Origin: Subtercola boreus
Lineage (GTDB): Bacteria > Actinomycetota > Actinomycetes > Actinomycetales > Microbacteriaceae
Length of the DNA stretch: 64,000 nucleotides
Assembly (NCBI RefSeq): GCF_003399635.1
Contig: NZ_NBXB01000034.1
Location: 62,001 to 126,000 of the forward strand
Reading direction: 5' to 3'
In this document: in pieces, positions 1 to 8,228 of the stretch
How positions within the stretch are numbered: the first letter of the stretch is position 1
How the letters are laid out: every line of letters begins with the position of its first letter
The notes under the pieces: generated by a model
The model's input: only the letters and a program-made list of their open reading frames with translations
Databases searched by the model: none
Told to the model about the DNA's origin: nothing
Made by a program: the position numbers and the translations under genes

Positions 1-508
1 TGTGCCCGCCCGACACCAGCAGCGCGACGGTGGGGTATTCCAGCGGTTCGGAATCGGGCGTGACGAGATCCACTCCCACATGTCCGACGAGGTGGTTCAC
101 CGCGTAGAGCGGCCTGCCGGTCGAGAGCGCCAACGCCTTCGCTGCGGCCACGCCCACCATGAGTGCGCCCGAGAGCCCCGGCCCGCAGGTGACCGCGATC
201 GCGTCGATGTCGTCGAACGTGAGCTGCGCTTCGGCAAGTGCGGCATGGATGGTCGGGGTGAGCGCCTCGAGATGGGCCCGTGCGGCGATCTCGGGTACCA
301 CTCCCCCGTAGCGGGCGTGTTCGTCCATCGACGATGCGATCGCGTTGGCGAGCAGCGTGGTGCCGCGCACGATACCGATGCCGGTCTCGTCGCACGAGGT
401 CTCGATGCCGAGCACGACGGGCTCGCGGCCTCCCGCGCCGAAGGCGCCCGGGCCGAAGGCGGCCGGGTCGAAGGCGGCCGCGCCACGGCCGGGATTCTCA
501 GCACTCAT
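1..508 (-). CDS. tsaD: tRNA N6-threonylcarbamoyladenosine synthase TsaD (partial, C-terminus cut by window edge)
   Basis: TsaD is the catalytic Kae1-type subunit that moves the threonylcarbamoyl group onto A37 of ANN-decoding tRNAs, working with TsaB and TsaE. The 169 visible residues contain the IETSCDET start of the ASKHA fold (about residues 35-42) and the metal-binding HxxxH in NHLVGH (H139 and H143). The ATG at 506-508 overlaps the rimI stop as ATGA, which fixes the start. The family usually begins near IETSCD, so this protein carries roughly 30 extra residues rich in Ala, Gly, Phe and Pro. It is the last visible gene of the alr-alr/tsaE-tsaB-rimI-tsaD operon; the rest lies outside the window. 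Identification is firm. Confidence 0.96.
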   Translation of the reverse strand, partial: MSAENPGRGAAAFDPAAFGPGAFGAGGREPVVLGIETSCDETGIGIVRGTTLLANAIASSMDEHARYGGVVPEIAARAHLEALTPTIHAALAEAQLTFDDIDAIAVTCGPGLSGALMVGVAAAKALALSTGRPLYAVNHLVGHVGVDLVTPDSEPLEYPTVALLVSGGH

Positions 509-1038
509 GCGGCACCTCCAGCGGGCAGGTCGAGCCGCATGACGACCGCGTCGACGTCATCGGGCTGGTAGTAGCCGCGACGTACTCCGATGGGCAGGAA
601 CCCGAGATTCTCGTACAGCGTCTGGGCACCCGGGTTGTCGGCGCGCACCTCGAGGAACAGCCGCCTGGCACCCCGCGAGACCGCCTCGGCGATCAGGGTG
701 GTCATCATCAGCCGCGCGAGGCCGCGCCGCCGCGCATCCGGAGCAACGGCGATGGTCTGGATGTCGGCATCCACCGCTCCCCGCGCACTCATCAGCCCGG
801 CGTACCCACTGAGCGCGGTCGTCGGGCCGTCGCCTGGCCGCGTGGCGACGAGGTAGTGGCAGTACGTCTGCGACAGGTCGCCGAGCATCATCGCCCGGGA
901 CCACGCGTCGTTCTCGAACGTCGCGGTCTCGAGCTGCATGATGGCATCGACATCGTCGGGGGTGGCAACGCGCAGCACGAACTGCTCGATCATGGGCTCC
1001 TCGCTCACAGGCTCCGCGCTCACTGGCTCCTCGCTCAC
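505..1038 (-). CDS. rimI: ribosomal-protein-alanine N-acetyltransferase RimI
   Basis: GNAT-family acetyltransferase, related to the enzyme that acetylates the N-terminal alanine of S18. The GNAT fold is visible: the acetyl-CoA loop of the R/Q-x-x-G-x-G/A type ([11 protein letters not shown]), then [19 protein letters not shown], the usual RimI C-terminal signature. The GTG at 1036-1038 overlaps the tsaB stop as GTGA and extends the protein to 177 residues. An ATG at 993 (162 residues) is the more usual N-terminus. The 15 codons between them are three copies of a GTGAGCG(A/C)GGAGCC unit, each offering a GTG, so the start is uncertain. It lies between tsaB and tsaD, the standard actinobacterial place. 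Confidence 0.92.
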   Translation of the reverse strand: MSEEPVSAEPVSEEPMIEQFVLRVATPDDVDAIMQLETATFENDAWSRAMMLGDLSQTYCHYLVATRPGDGPTTALSGYAGLMSARGAVDADIQTIAVAPDARRRGLARLMMTTLIAEAVSRGARRLFLEVRADNPGAQTLYENLGFLPIGVRRGYYQPDDVDAVVMRLDLPAGGAA

Positions 1039-1679
1039 TGGGTCACCCGCTTCACTCCGGTCGGAACAGTCACGTCGGGCGAGCGGAGGTAGAGCGCTTC
1101 GTCGGGGGCGAAGGGTCCGTTCGAATCGAGCAGGCCGAGAGCGACGACACCGAGCTGCCCGGCCGAGACGTGCGCGCCATCGGTTCTGCGGGCGTGCGGG
1201 TGCGGGAGGTCATCCGGCTTCGACAGGCCCGGCCCCCCGAGCCTCACCGGCACCGTGCCGAGGTCGTAGAGCGACCAGTAGACCTCGTGCCGCCGGGCAT
1301 CCGTCACCACCAGCAGCTCGCCGGTACGGCCATCGGATGCCTCGGCGAACGCGATCGCGTCGTGACTGACCACCGGCAGCACCGGCACGCCCGCCCCCAG
1401 CGCGAACACCCGCGCCGCGGCGATGCCGACCCGGAGCCCGGTGAACGGGCCGGGGCCCATCCCTGCGACGACACCGGTGAGCTCCCGCACCTCGACTCCG
1501 GCCTCCGCGAGCGCCCGTTCGATCAACCGCCCGATCACCTCGGCATGCTTCATCGTGTCGAATCCGTCGGCCTGGCTGAGCACCTGCGGGTTCTGGATGC
1601 CCGCCCCACCCCGCACGACAGCCACGCTGGTGCCTGCCGACGTGTCGATCGCCAGCAGCAGCTCGGATCGGCCGGTCAA
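1035..1679 (-). CDS. tsaB: tRNA threonylcarbamoyladenosine biosynthesis protein TsaB
   Basis: TsaB is the non-catalytic ASKHA-fold partner that dimerises with TsaD in t6A synthesis. The LLAIDTSAGTSVAV start and the GMGPGPFTGLRVG motif are diagnostic. The open frame runs far upstream, but that part overlaps tsaE in another frame and is not protein-like. The best start is a TTG at 1677-1679 that overlaps the tsaE stop as TTGA, giving 214 residues, the usual family length. This matches the GTGA and ATGA junctions of the next two genes, suggesting translational coupling along the operon. Confidence 0.93.
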   Translation of the reverse strand: MTGRSELLLAIDTSAGTSVAVVRGGAGIQNPQVLSQADGFDTMKHAEVIGRLIERALAEAGVEVRELTGVVAGMGPGPFTGLRVGIAAARVFALGAGVPVLPVVSHDAIAFAEASDGRTGELLVVTDARRHEVYWSLYDLGTVPVRLGGPGLSKPDDLPHPHARRTDGAHVSAGQLGVVALGLLDSNGPFAPDEALYLRSPDVTVPTGVKRVTQ

Positions 1680-3604
1680 CTGCGTGCTTCCGTGCCGTCG
1701 AGCGTGCCTCGCCGGTACAGGGTGAGGTGGCGCGGTTCGATGGGCTCGTCGACGTCGGTCTCGCCGGAGTCGGTCTCGCCGGAGTCGGAGTCGCCGGAGC
1801 CCACCGCGGCCCCGTGCGGCCGTTCGATCACGATTTCGAGGTACCCGTCCACCAGGCGTTCGACCATGCCCGAACCCCATTCCACGACCACGATCGAATG
1901 CGCGAAGTCGATGTCGAGGTCGTCGAGCTCCGCCGCGCTGCCGAGCCGGTAGGCGTCGACGTGCACCAGCGGAACCCCGGTCGCCCGATTCGGGTGCGTC
2001 CGGGCGAGAACGAACGTCGGGCTGGTGACGGAGCCCCGCACTCCCAGCCCCTCGCCGAGCCCCCGCGTGAACGTCGTCTTGCCCGCCCCGAGCTCGCCGG
2101 TCAGCACGAGCACATCCCCGGCGCGAAGACGGCTGGCGAACTCCACACCGAACGCGCGCATCCGCTCGGGATCGGCGATCACCCAGGACTCGGCCTCCGC
2201 AGAGTCGACCCCTGCAGACTCGGCCTCCGCCCGCTCGTCGCCTGCCCCGCCTGCGGCGATCTCGCCATCGTAGGCCACCGCCACGGCACGAGCCGCCGCG
2301 CCGCCGCCCGAGGTCGCCCGGGGTTCGTCGGTCACATACTCGCGCACCACACGGGGACCGACCCGGGCCACGATCTCGTCGCCGATCGTCTGCGCCCATC
2401 CCGCCCATTCCTCGGCCGTCGGCACACTCGCGCGCTCGCGTTCCGCCCCGAAACCCTGAGGCGCCTCACCGAACACGATGACCTCGTCGCCCACCGAGAC
2501 CACGGCGTCACCGACATCCACCATGATCTGGTCCATCGCCACCCGCCCCGCAACCGGGTGCCGCCGACCGTCGATCCACACCTCGCCGTGGCCGCCGGAG
2601 GCCCGCGGAATCCCGTCCGCGTAGCCGAGCGGCACCAGCGCCAGCGTCGTCTCGCGTTCGGTGCGGTAGTCGAACCCGTACGACACCCCGTGCCCGGCAG
2701 CCACCCGCTTCACCGAGACCACCGGTGCCACCAACGTCATCACCGGCCGGAGCCCGAGCTCCACGGCCGTCTCGTCGTCGAACGGCGAGACCCCGTAGGC
2801 GGCGATGCCGAAGCGCACCATGTCGAAACGTGCCTCGGGCATCCGGATGCCCGCGGAACTCGCCGCGAGATGCAGCTTCTGCAATGGAGCGCCGAGCCCC
2901 CGCGCGACGTCGACCGCCACGCGGAACTGCGTCAGCGCATCGCGATCGTCGGCCGGCGAAGCATCTGCAAGATGCGACCAGGCCGCGTAGAGCTCGAGTG
3001 CGCCCTCGTTGTGCAGCTCGATCGCCCGCTGCACGAGCCCCGGCCAGTCCTCGACCGTTGCGCCGTTGCGGTGGAGCCCGGTGTCGATCTTGAGGTGCAC
3101 CCGAGTGGGCGCAGGAAGCCCTGCCGCACCCGCCCCCGTCGGACCCGCGGCACCATCCGCAGACGTATCCGCATCCACCCGCACACCCGCCCCAGTCGGC
3201 GCCGCGGCACCATCCGCAGACGCAGCCGCCCGCACACCCGCCACAAGCCGCGCCCGCGCCTCCGCGATCCGCTCCAGCTGCCACTCCGCCGACACACCGA
3301 GGTCGATCTCTCCGGCCACCGCCCCGTCGAAGTCGGCGTCGGGCGCGTGCATCCAGGCGAAGATCGGCACCGTGAAGCCGGCCGCGCGGAGCTCCAGCGC
3401 AGCCGGGATGTCGAGCACCGCAAGAGCGGTCGCCCCGGCCTCGAGGGCCGCACCCGCGAGCTCGATCATCCCGTGCCCGTAGGCGTCAGCCTTCACGGCG
3501 AGCATCGTCTCGGCCGGCCGGGCAAGCGCGGCGAGCGTTCGCACGTTGTGCCGGAACGCGTCGAGGTTGATGCGCGCCACGCGCTCGGGAGCTGCTCCAC
3601 TCAT
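1676..3604 (-). CDS. bifunctional alanine racemase / TsaE ATPase fusion
   Basis: One 642-residue frame joins two enzymes. Residues 1 to about 425 are a fold-III alanine racemase (PLP lysine K38 in AVKADAYGHG, catalytic tyrosine in GVSYGFDY, substrate-loop AMDQ), making D-Ala for peptidoglycan. Residues about 475-642 are TsaE, the P-loop ATPase of t6A synthesis (Walker A GELGAGKTT at 503-511, HVDAYRL, VVVEWG). A Gly/Ala/Glu-rich linker separates them. The racemase half has an Ala/Gly/Pro insert with a repeated ADGAA-PTGAG unit, and the TsaE end has an acidic DSGET repeat. The ATG at 3602-3604 overlaps the previous racemase stop (ATGA). No stop or internal TsaE ribosome site was noticed. Similar fusions are, from memory, annotated in other Microbacteriaceae. 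Confidence 0.93.
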   Translation of the reverse strand: MSGAAPERVARINLDAFRHNVRTLAALARPAETMLAVKADAYGHGMIELAGAALEAGATALAVLDIPAALELRAAGFTVPIFAWMHAPDADFDGAVAGEIDLGVSAEWQLERIAEARARLVAGVRAAASADGAAAPTGAGVRVDADTSADGAAGPTGAGAAGLPAPTRVHLKIDTGLHRNGATVEDWPGLVQRAIELHNEGALELYAAWSHLADASPADDRDALTQFRVAVDVARGLGAPLQKLHLAASSAGIRMPEARFDMVRFGIAAYGVSPFDDETAVELGLRPVMTLVAPVVSVKRVAAGHGVSYGFDYRTERETTLALVPLGYADGIPRASGGHGEVWIDGRRHPVAGRVAMDQIMVDVGDAVVSVGDEVIVFGEAPQGFGAERERASVPTAEEWAGWAQTIGDEIVARVGPRVVREYVTDEPRATSGGGAAARAVAVAYDGEIAAGGAGDERAEAESAGVDSAEAESWVIADPERMRAFGVEFASRLRAGDVLVLTGELGAGKTTFTRGLGEGLGVRGSVTSPTFVLARTHPNRATGVPLVHVDAYRLGSAAELDDLDIDFAHSIVVVEWGSGMVERLVDGYLEIVIERPHGAAVGSGDSDSGETDSGETDVDEPIEPRHLTLYRRGTLDGTEARS

Positions 3605-4890
3605 GACTCGTACCTCCGCTCGAACCGCGGGCCGATGCGCGTCACGATCTCGTAGTTGATGGTCTCGGCAGCCCGAGCCCAGTCGTCGGCTGATGGATGC
3701 CCGTCCGCCGGATCCCCGAACAGCACCACCCTGTCGCCCACCTCGACGGGTTCGTCGTGCACATCGGCCACGAACTGGTCCATCGCAATGCGCCCCGACA
3801 CGCGGTAGAGGCTGCCCCGGATCCACACTGGTGCACGGTTCGACCCGAGCCGCGGGATCCCGTCGGCGTAGCCCAGCCCCACCAGCGCGAGCGTGGACTC
3901 ACCCGCCGTGCGGTAGGTGTACCCGTACGACACGGCACTGTCTGCCGGAACCCGCTTCACCGAGATCACGCGCCCCTCGACCCGCATGGCCGGCCGCAGC
4001 CCGAGGTCGGCCGAGGTGGCATCGTCGAACGGCGAGAGCCCGTACATCCCGATGCCGAGCCGCACCATCGACAGCCGGGTCTCGGGCAGTCTCAGCGTCG
4101 CTGCCGTCGAGGCGAGGTGGATGACCGTGGGCTCGATCCCGGCGGCACGAGCCTCCTCGGCCGCGACCGTCAGCAGTCGGAGCTGCGCACGATCCTCGTC
4201 GTCGTTCGTGTTGGACAGGTGGCTGAAGATGCCCGTGACCGTGAGCACCCCGGACTGCTGCAACTCTGCGGCGCGGCCGAACAGTGAGGCCCACTCGCTC
4301 CGCTCGGCACCGTTCCGGCCGAGACCGGTGTCGAGCTTCAGCTGCACCCGTGCCGCGGTTCGGCCCGCGCCGCCGGCGCCCGGCAGCTCGCCGCCCGTGT
4401 CACTGGCGTCTCCAGCGCGCGGCACCAGTTCGCCCGCGCCATCTGCAACGCCCCCGCGCACCGCCTCGACGGCCCGCGCCACCGCCTCCAGTTGCGCCAC
4501 CGAGTTCACCCCGACGTCGATTCCGCGCAGAACCGCCTCATCGAACTGGGCATTCGAGCCGTGCAGCCAGGCCAGAACGGGCATGTCGAGTCCGGCATCC
4601 CGGAGCGCCACCGCCTCGTCGACATCGGCCACCCCGAGCCAGGTCGCGCCCGCCTCGACAGCCGCCCGCGCCACCTCGACCGCGCCGTGGCCGTACCCGT
4701 TCGCCTTGACGACCGCCATGACGGCGATGCCCGGCCCGACAAGCTCGGCGACGGTGCGCACATTGTGCCGGATCGCCCCGAGGTCGACGTCGGCGAGCCG
4801 GAACGGCTGCCGCTCGGCCTCCTGCTGCGACGGCCCCCGCCCCTCAGCCGCCACCCGCGGCTGGACCACCACTGGCTTCTCGTCACTCAT
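3601..4890 (-). CDS. alr: alanine racemase (stand-alone paralogue)
   Basis: PLP-dependent alanine racemase interconverting L- and D-alanine. It keeps the PLP lysine motif (AVVKANGYGHG), the catalytic tyrosine motif (AVSYGYTY), the HLSNTND segment and the AMDQ loop, so it should be active. At 429 residues it is longer than usual (about 370-390) because of an N-terminal extension and a low-complexity Gly/Ala insert just before VQLKLDTGLGRNG, the same place as the insert in the fused paralogue. ATG at 4888-4890 overlaps the acpS stop (ATGA). Two full alanine racemases in tandem are unusual for this otherwise conserved operon and look like a local duplication. Confidence 0.95.
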   Translation of the reverse strand: MSDEKPVVVQPRVAAEGRGPSQQEAERQPFRLADVDLGAIRHNVRTVAELVGPGIAVMAVVKANGYGHGAVEVARAAVEAGATWLGVADVDEAVALRDAGLDMPVLAWLHGSNAQFDEAVLRGIDVGVNSVAQLEAVARAVEAVRGGVADGAGELVPRAGDASDTGGELPGAGGAGRTAARVQLKLDTGLGRNGAERSEWASLFGRAAELQQSGVLTVTGIFSHLSNTNDDEDRAQLRLLTVAAEEARAAGIEPTVIHLASTAATLRLPETRLSMVRLGIGMYGLSPFDDATSADLGLRPAMRVEGRVISVKRVPADSAVSYGYTYRTAGESTLALVGLGYADGIPRLGSNRAPVWIRGSLYRVSGRIAMDQFVADVHDEPVEVGDRVVLFGDPADGHPSADDWARAAETINYEIVTRIGPRFERRYES

Positions 4891-5246
4891 CGCACACCAC
4901 CCTCGCCCACCACGAACGCACAGGCCGAGTCACCGTCGTGGCTCAGCGAGAGATGCAGCGTGTCGATCCCGTGCGCCGCCACCGACTCAGCCGCGTACCC
5001 CGCGAGCCTGAACGACGGTCGCCCGAGCTCGTCGGAGACCACCTCGACATCGTGCCAGCGGAACCCGGTGGGGTCGCCGACCGCCTTCACCAACGCCTCC
5101 TTCGCCGCAAACCTCGCGGCCAGGGAACGCAGGGACAGCGTGCGTTCGCTCTCAGCGAACAGGCGCTCCACCAACGCCGGAGTGCGCGTCAACTGGCGCT
5201 TGAACCGCGGCACATCGACGATGTCGACGCCGACACCGATGATCAC
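4887..5246 (-). CDS. acpS: holo-[acyl-carrier-protein] synthase AcpS
   Basis: AcpS transfers 4'-phosphopantetheine from CoA to acyl carrier protein. The 119-residue length and motifs fit: GVGVDIVDVPRF at the N-terminus (Mg-binding aspartate) and RFAAKEALVKAVG (second metal-binding glutamate). The frame is open upstream without family-like sequence. A GTG at 5244-5246, directly before IIGVGVDI and preceded by a GGGAG ribosome site about 9 bases away, is the natural start. It lies 16 bases after glmS and overlaps alr by ATGA, so it is part of the glmS-led operon. Confidence 0.94.
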   Translation of the reverse strand: MIIGVGVDIVDVPRFKRQLTRTPALVERLFAESERTLSLRSLAARFAAKEALVKAVGDPTGFRWHDVEVVSDELGRPSFRLAGYAAESVAAHGIDTLHLSLSHDGDSACAFVVGEGGVR

Positions 5247-5262
5247 GAGTCTCGGCTCCCGG

Positions 5263-7110
5263 CTACTCGACCGTGACCGATTTGGCGAGGTTGCGCGGCT
5301 GGTCGACGTCGAGTCCCTTGGCGGTCGCCAACTCCATTGCGAAGATCTGCAACGGAACGACGGCCAGCAGCGGCTCGAACAGTGCGCCCGCCAACGGGAT
5401 CGGGATGACCTCGTCGGCGAACGGCAGCACCGCAGCGTCGCCCTGCTCGGCAATGGCGAGAATCCGCGCACCGCGGGCCCGGATCTCCTGGATGTTCGAG
5501 ACCACCTTGGCGTGCAGCGAATTCGGGTCGCGCGGGCTCGGAACGACCACGAACACGGGCTGCCCCGGCTCGATCAGCGCGATCGGCCCGTGCTTCAGCT
5601 CACCGGCGGCGAAACCCTCGGCGTGGATGTACGCCAGCTCCTTGAGCTTCAGGGCACCCTCGAGCGCCACCGGGTAGCCCACGTGCCGGCCGAGGAACAG
5701 CACGGCGCGGGAGTCCGACATCCACTTCGCCAGCTCCTGGATGCGCTCCTTCGTGAGCAGCACCTGCTCGAGCTTCTCGGGGATGCTCGACAGTTCGTCG
5801 AGCGCCTCCTTCGTCGCCTCGGGCGAGAGTGTGCCGCGCACCTCGGCGAGGTGCAGGCCGAACAGGTAGAGCGCAGCGATCTGGGCGACGAACGCCTTCG
5901 TCGACGCCACGGCGACCTCGGGGCCGGCGTGCGTGTAGATCACGGCATCCGACTCGCGGGCGATCGTGGCGCCCTGCGTGTTGCAGATCGAGAGGGTCTT
6001 CGCCCCGGCCTCGATCGCGTACTTCACGGCCATGAGTGTGTCCATCGTCTCGCCGGACTGGCTGATCGACACCACGAGCGTCGTCGGCGACAGCACCGGC
6101 TCGCTGTAGCGGAACTCGTGCGAGAGCTGCACCTCGACCGGGATGCGCGCCCACTTCTCGAGGGCGTACTTGCCGAGCATCCCGGCGTAGCTGGCGGTGC
6201 CGCAGGCGATGATCACGATGCGGTCGATGTCGGCGAGCGACTCTTCGAGCCCGGCGAGATCGGGCAGAACGACATGGTCGTCATGGATGCGCGTGCGGAG
6301 CGTGTTCGCCACGGCTTCGGGCTGCTCGCTGATCTCCTTCGCCATGAAGCTCGACCAGCCGCCCTTCTCGGCGGCGGACGCATCCCACGACACCTGGAAC
6401 TCGGTCGGCTGCACCTCGGTGCCGAAGAAGTCCGTCACCGTCACGGTGTCGGGCGTGATGGTCACGATCTGGTCCTGGCCGATCGCCACCGCGCGCTGGG
6501 TGTGCTCGACGAAGGCCGCGACATCCGAGCCCAGGAAGTTCTCGCCCTCGCCCAACCCGATCACGAGCGGGGAGTTGCGGCGCGCACCGACCACGACGAG
6601 CGGCTCGTCCTTGTGCAGGGCGAGCAGCGTGAACGCACCCTCGAGGCGCACGACGACGCGGCCGAGCGCTGCGGCGAGCCCGCCGCCGGCCTCGTACTCC
6701 CGACCAAGCAGCTTCGCCGCGACCTCGGTGTCGGTCTCGCTCTCGAAGGTGTAGCCGTCGGCGAGCAGCTCGGCCTTCAACTCGGCGAAGTTCTCGATGA
6801 TGCCGTTGTGGATGAGGGCGAGCTTGCCGTCCCGGCTGAGATGCGGATGCGCGTTGCCGTCCGTCGGCCCGCCGTGGGTGGCCCAACGGGTGTGGCCGAT
6901 GCCCGTCGAACCGTCGGTGAGCGCTTCGGCGGCCAGGTCATCCACCAGCACAGCCAGCTTGCCCGCGCGCTTCCGAGTGACCAGGTCGCCCTCTTCGGTG
7001 ATGATCGCCACCCCGGCGGAGTCATAACCGCGATACTCGAGTCGCCGCAGTCCTCCGAGAAGAACCTCCAGGCTCTTTGGTCGTCCGACGTAGCCCACGA
7101 TTCCACACAT
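5263..7110 (-). CDS. glmS: glutamine-fructose-6-phosphate aminotransferase (isomerizing) GlmS
   Basis: GlmS makes glucosamine-6-phosphate, the entry step to UDP-GlcNAc and peptidoglycan. The protein starts MCGIVGYVG, with Cys2 (the N-terminal nucleophile after Met removal) of the class-II glutaminase domain. Two SIS sugar-isomerase domains follow, and the C-terminus [13 protein letters not shown] is typical. Length is 615 residues. The frame is open 13 codons further upstream, but only the ATG at 7108-7110 gives Cys at position 2. No ribosome site is seen; a TAAAAT box lies 7 bases before the ATG, suggesting a leaderless transcript. It leads the glmS-acpS-alr-alr/tsaE-tsaB-rimI-tsaD cluster. 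Confidence 0.97.
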   Translation of the reverse strand: MCGIVGYVGRPKSLEVLLGGLRRLEYRGYDSAGVAIITEEGDLVTRKRAGKLAVLVDDLAAEALTDGSTGIGHTRWATHGGPTDGNAHPHLSRDGKLALIHNGIIENFAELKAELLADGYTFESETDTEVAAKLLGREYEAGGGLAAALGRVVVRLEGAFTLLALHKDEPLVVVGARRNSPLVIGLGEGENFLGSDVAAFVEHTQRAVAIGQDQIVTITPDTVTVTDFFGTEVQPTEFQVSWDASAAEKGGWSSFMAKEISEQPEAVANTLRTRIHDDHVVLPDLAGLEESLADIDRIVIIACGTASYAGMLGKYALEKWARIPVEVQLSHEFRYSEPVLSPTTLVVSISQSGETMDTLMAVKYAIEAGAKTLSICNTQGATIARESDAVIYTHAGPEVAVASTKAFVAQIAALYLFGLHLAEVRGTLSPEATKEALDELSSIPEKLEQVLLTKERIQELAKWMSDSRAVLFLGRHVGYPVALEGALKLKELAYIHAEGFAAGELKHGPIALIEPGQPVFVVVPSPRDPNSLHAKVVSNIQEIRARGARILAIAEQGDAAVLPFADEVIPIPLAGALFEPLLAVVPLQIFAMELATAKGLDVDQPRNLAKSVTVE

Positions 7111-7117
7111 GGATCCG

Positions 7118-7123
7118 ATTTTA
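7118..7123 (-). promoter_or_regulatory. probable -10 box of a leaderless glmS promoter
   Basis: TAAAAT (5 of 6 to TATAAT) ends 7 bases before the glmS ATG, so transcription would begin at or next to the start codon. No clear -35 was found. The 50-base glmS-coaA gap leaves no room for a longer leader. Confidence 0.55.
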
Positions 7124-7160
7124 CAGGGGCCATCTGTGTGTTGAGGCACAATGGACTCCT

Positions 7161-8114
7161 ATGGTTGATTCCGCGTCGATTCCCACCGTGAGCCACACCA
7201 CCCCCTACGTCGAGATCGACCGGGCGGACTGGGCGGCCCTCGCCCCCGCCACCCCCCATCCCCTCCTCGAAACGGAGATCGTGCAGTTGCGCGGCCTCGG
7301 CGAGCCGCTCGACATGACGGAGGTGAGCGAGGTCTATCTGCCGCTCAGCCGGCTGCTCAACCTGTACGCAGCGGCGCGGCAGAACCTGCACCGCCAGACG
7401 GCCGACTTCCTGGGCGAACGGGCGAGGCGAACCCCGTTCGTCATCGGCGTGGCGGGATCGGTCGCCGTGGGCAAGTCGACCATCGCGCGCCTGCTCCGCG
7501 AGTTGCTCGCCCGCTGGGACGACACCCCCCGCGTCGAACTCGTCACCACCGACGGGTTCCTGCTGCCGAACCACGAGCTGAACCGCCGCGGAATCATGGA
7601 GCGCAAGGGTTTCCCCGAGAGCTACGACCGCCGGGCGCTCCTCCGCTTCGTCAGCGCGGTGAAGAGCGGCGCCGAGGAGGTGCGTGCGCCGTTCTACTCG
7701 CACCTCAGCTACGACATCGTGCCGAACGCGCAGATCGTGGTGCGTCAGCCCGACATCCTCATCGTCGAGGGTCTCAACGTGCTGCAGCCCCCCTCCCCCG
7801 GCCACCGGCTCGCGGTCAGCGACCTGTTCGACTTCACGATCTACGTGGATGCCCGCACCACCGACATCGCGCACTGGTACGAGGAGCGCTTCCTGAAGCT
7901 CCAGCGCGGCGCCTTCGCGAACCCGAGCTCCTACTTCCACCGGTACTCGAGCCTCACCGAGGAGGAGGCCAGGCGTACCGCCCACTCGATCTGGACGTCG
8001 ATCAATCAGCCCAACCTGGTGCAGAACGTGCTGCCCACAAAGTCACGGGCGACCCTGGTGCTGCAGAAGGGCGAGAACCACGCCGTGAAGCGCGTGCTCG
8101 TCCGCAAGCTCTGA
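7161..8114 (+). CDS. coaA: pantothenate kinase, type I (CoaA)
   Basis: CoaA phosphorylates pantothenate, the first and controlling step of CoA synthesis. The 317-residue protein has the P-loop GSVAVGKST (about 99-107), the TTDGFL and [21 protein letters not shown] blocks and the [10 protein letters not shown] segment of the prokaryotic type I family. The ATG at 7161 is preferred over upstream in-frame codons that overlap glmS. No ribosome site is visible; a weak CACAAT box lies 8 bases upstream. It is divergent from glmS across 50 bases and convergent with glmM across 114 bases. Confidence 0.95.
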   Translation: MVDSASIPTVSHTTPYVEIDRADWAALAPATPHPLLETEIVQLRGLGEPLDMTEVSEVYLPLSRLLNLYAAARQNLHRQTADFLGERARRTPFVIGVAGSVAVGKSTIARLLRELLARWDDTPRVELVTTDGFLLPNHELNRRGIMERKGFPESYDRRALLRFVSAVKSGAEEVRAPFYSHLSYDIVPNAQIVVRQPDILIVEGLNVLQPPSPGHRLAVSDLFDFTIYVDARTTDIAHWYEERFLKLQRGAFANPSSYFHRYSSLTEEEARRTAHSIWTSINQPNLVQNVLPTKSRATLVLQKGENHAVKRVLVRKL

Positions 8115-8153
8115 CCCGTCGCCGCCCGCGCCCCCCGCGCCCCCGCACTTGTT

Positions 8154-8217
8154 CGTGAGACACCTGCGGACACGTGAGACCGGCGTGCGCGTCTCACCTG
8201 TCCGGAGGCGTCTCACT
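8154..8217. repeat. palindromic intergenic repeat, copy 1 (GTGAGAC/GTCTCAC boxes)
   Basis: A 64-base imperfect palindrome in the coaA-glmM convergent gap. GTGAGAC at 8155 and 8174 is answered by GTCTCAC at 8191 and 8210, so box spacing is 19, 17, 19. The 30-base arms (8154-8183 and 8188-8217) pair at 24 of 30 positions around a 4-base centre. There is no T-tract. The same box spacing occurs at 39165-39228. Confidence 0.75.
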
Positions 8218-8228
8218 TCCGGGGGCGG

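Noticed and set aside
1680-2408. Extended N-terminus of the tsaB frame
   Set aside because: It overlaps tsaE in another frame, is Arg/Gly-rich and unlike TsaB; the TTGA junction gives a normal length.
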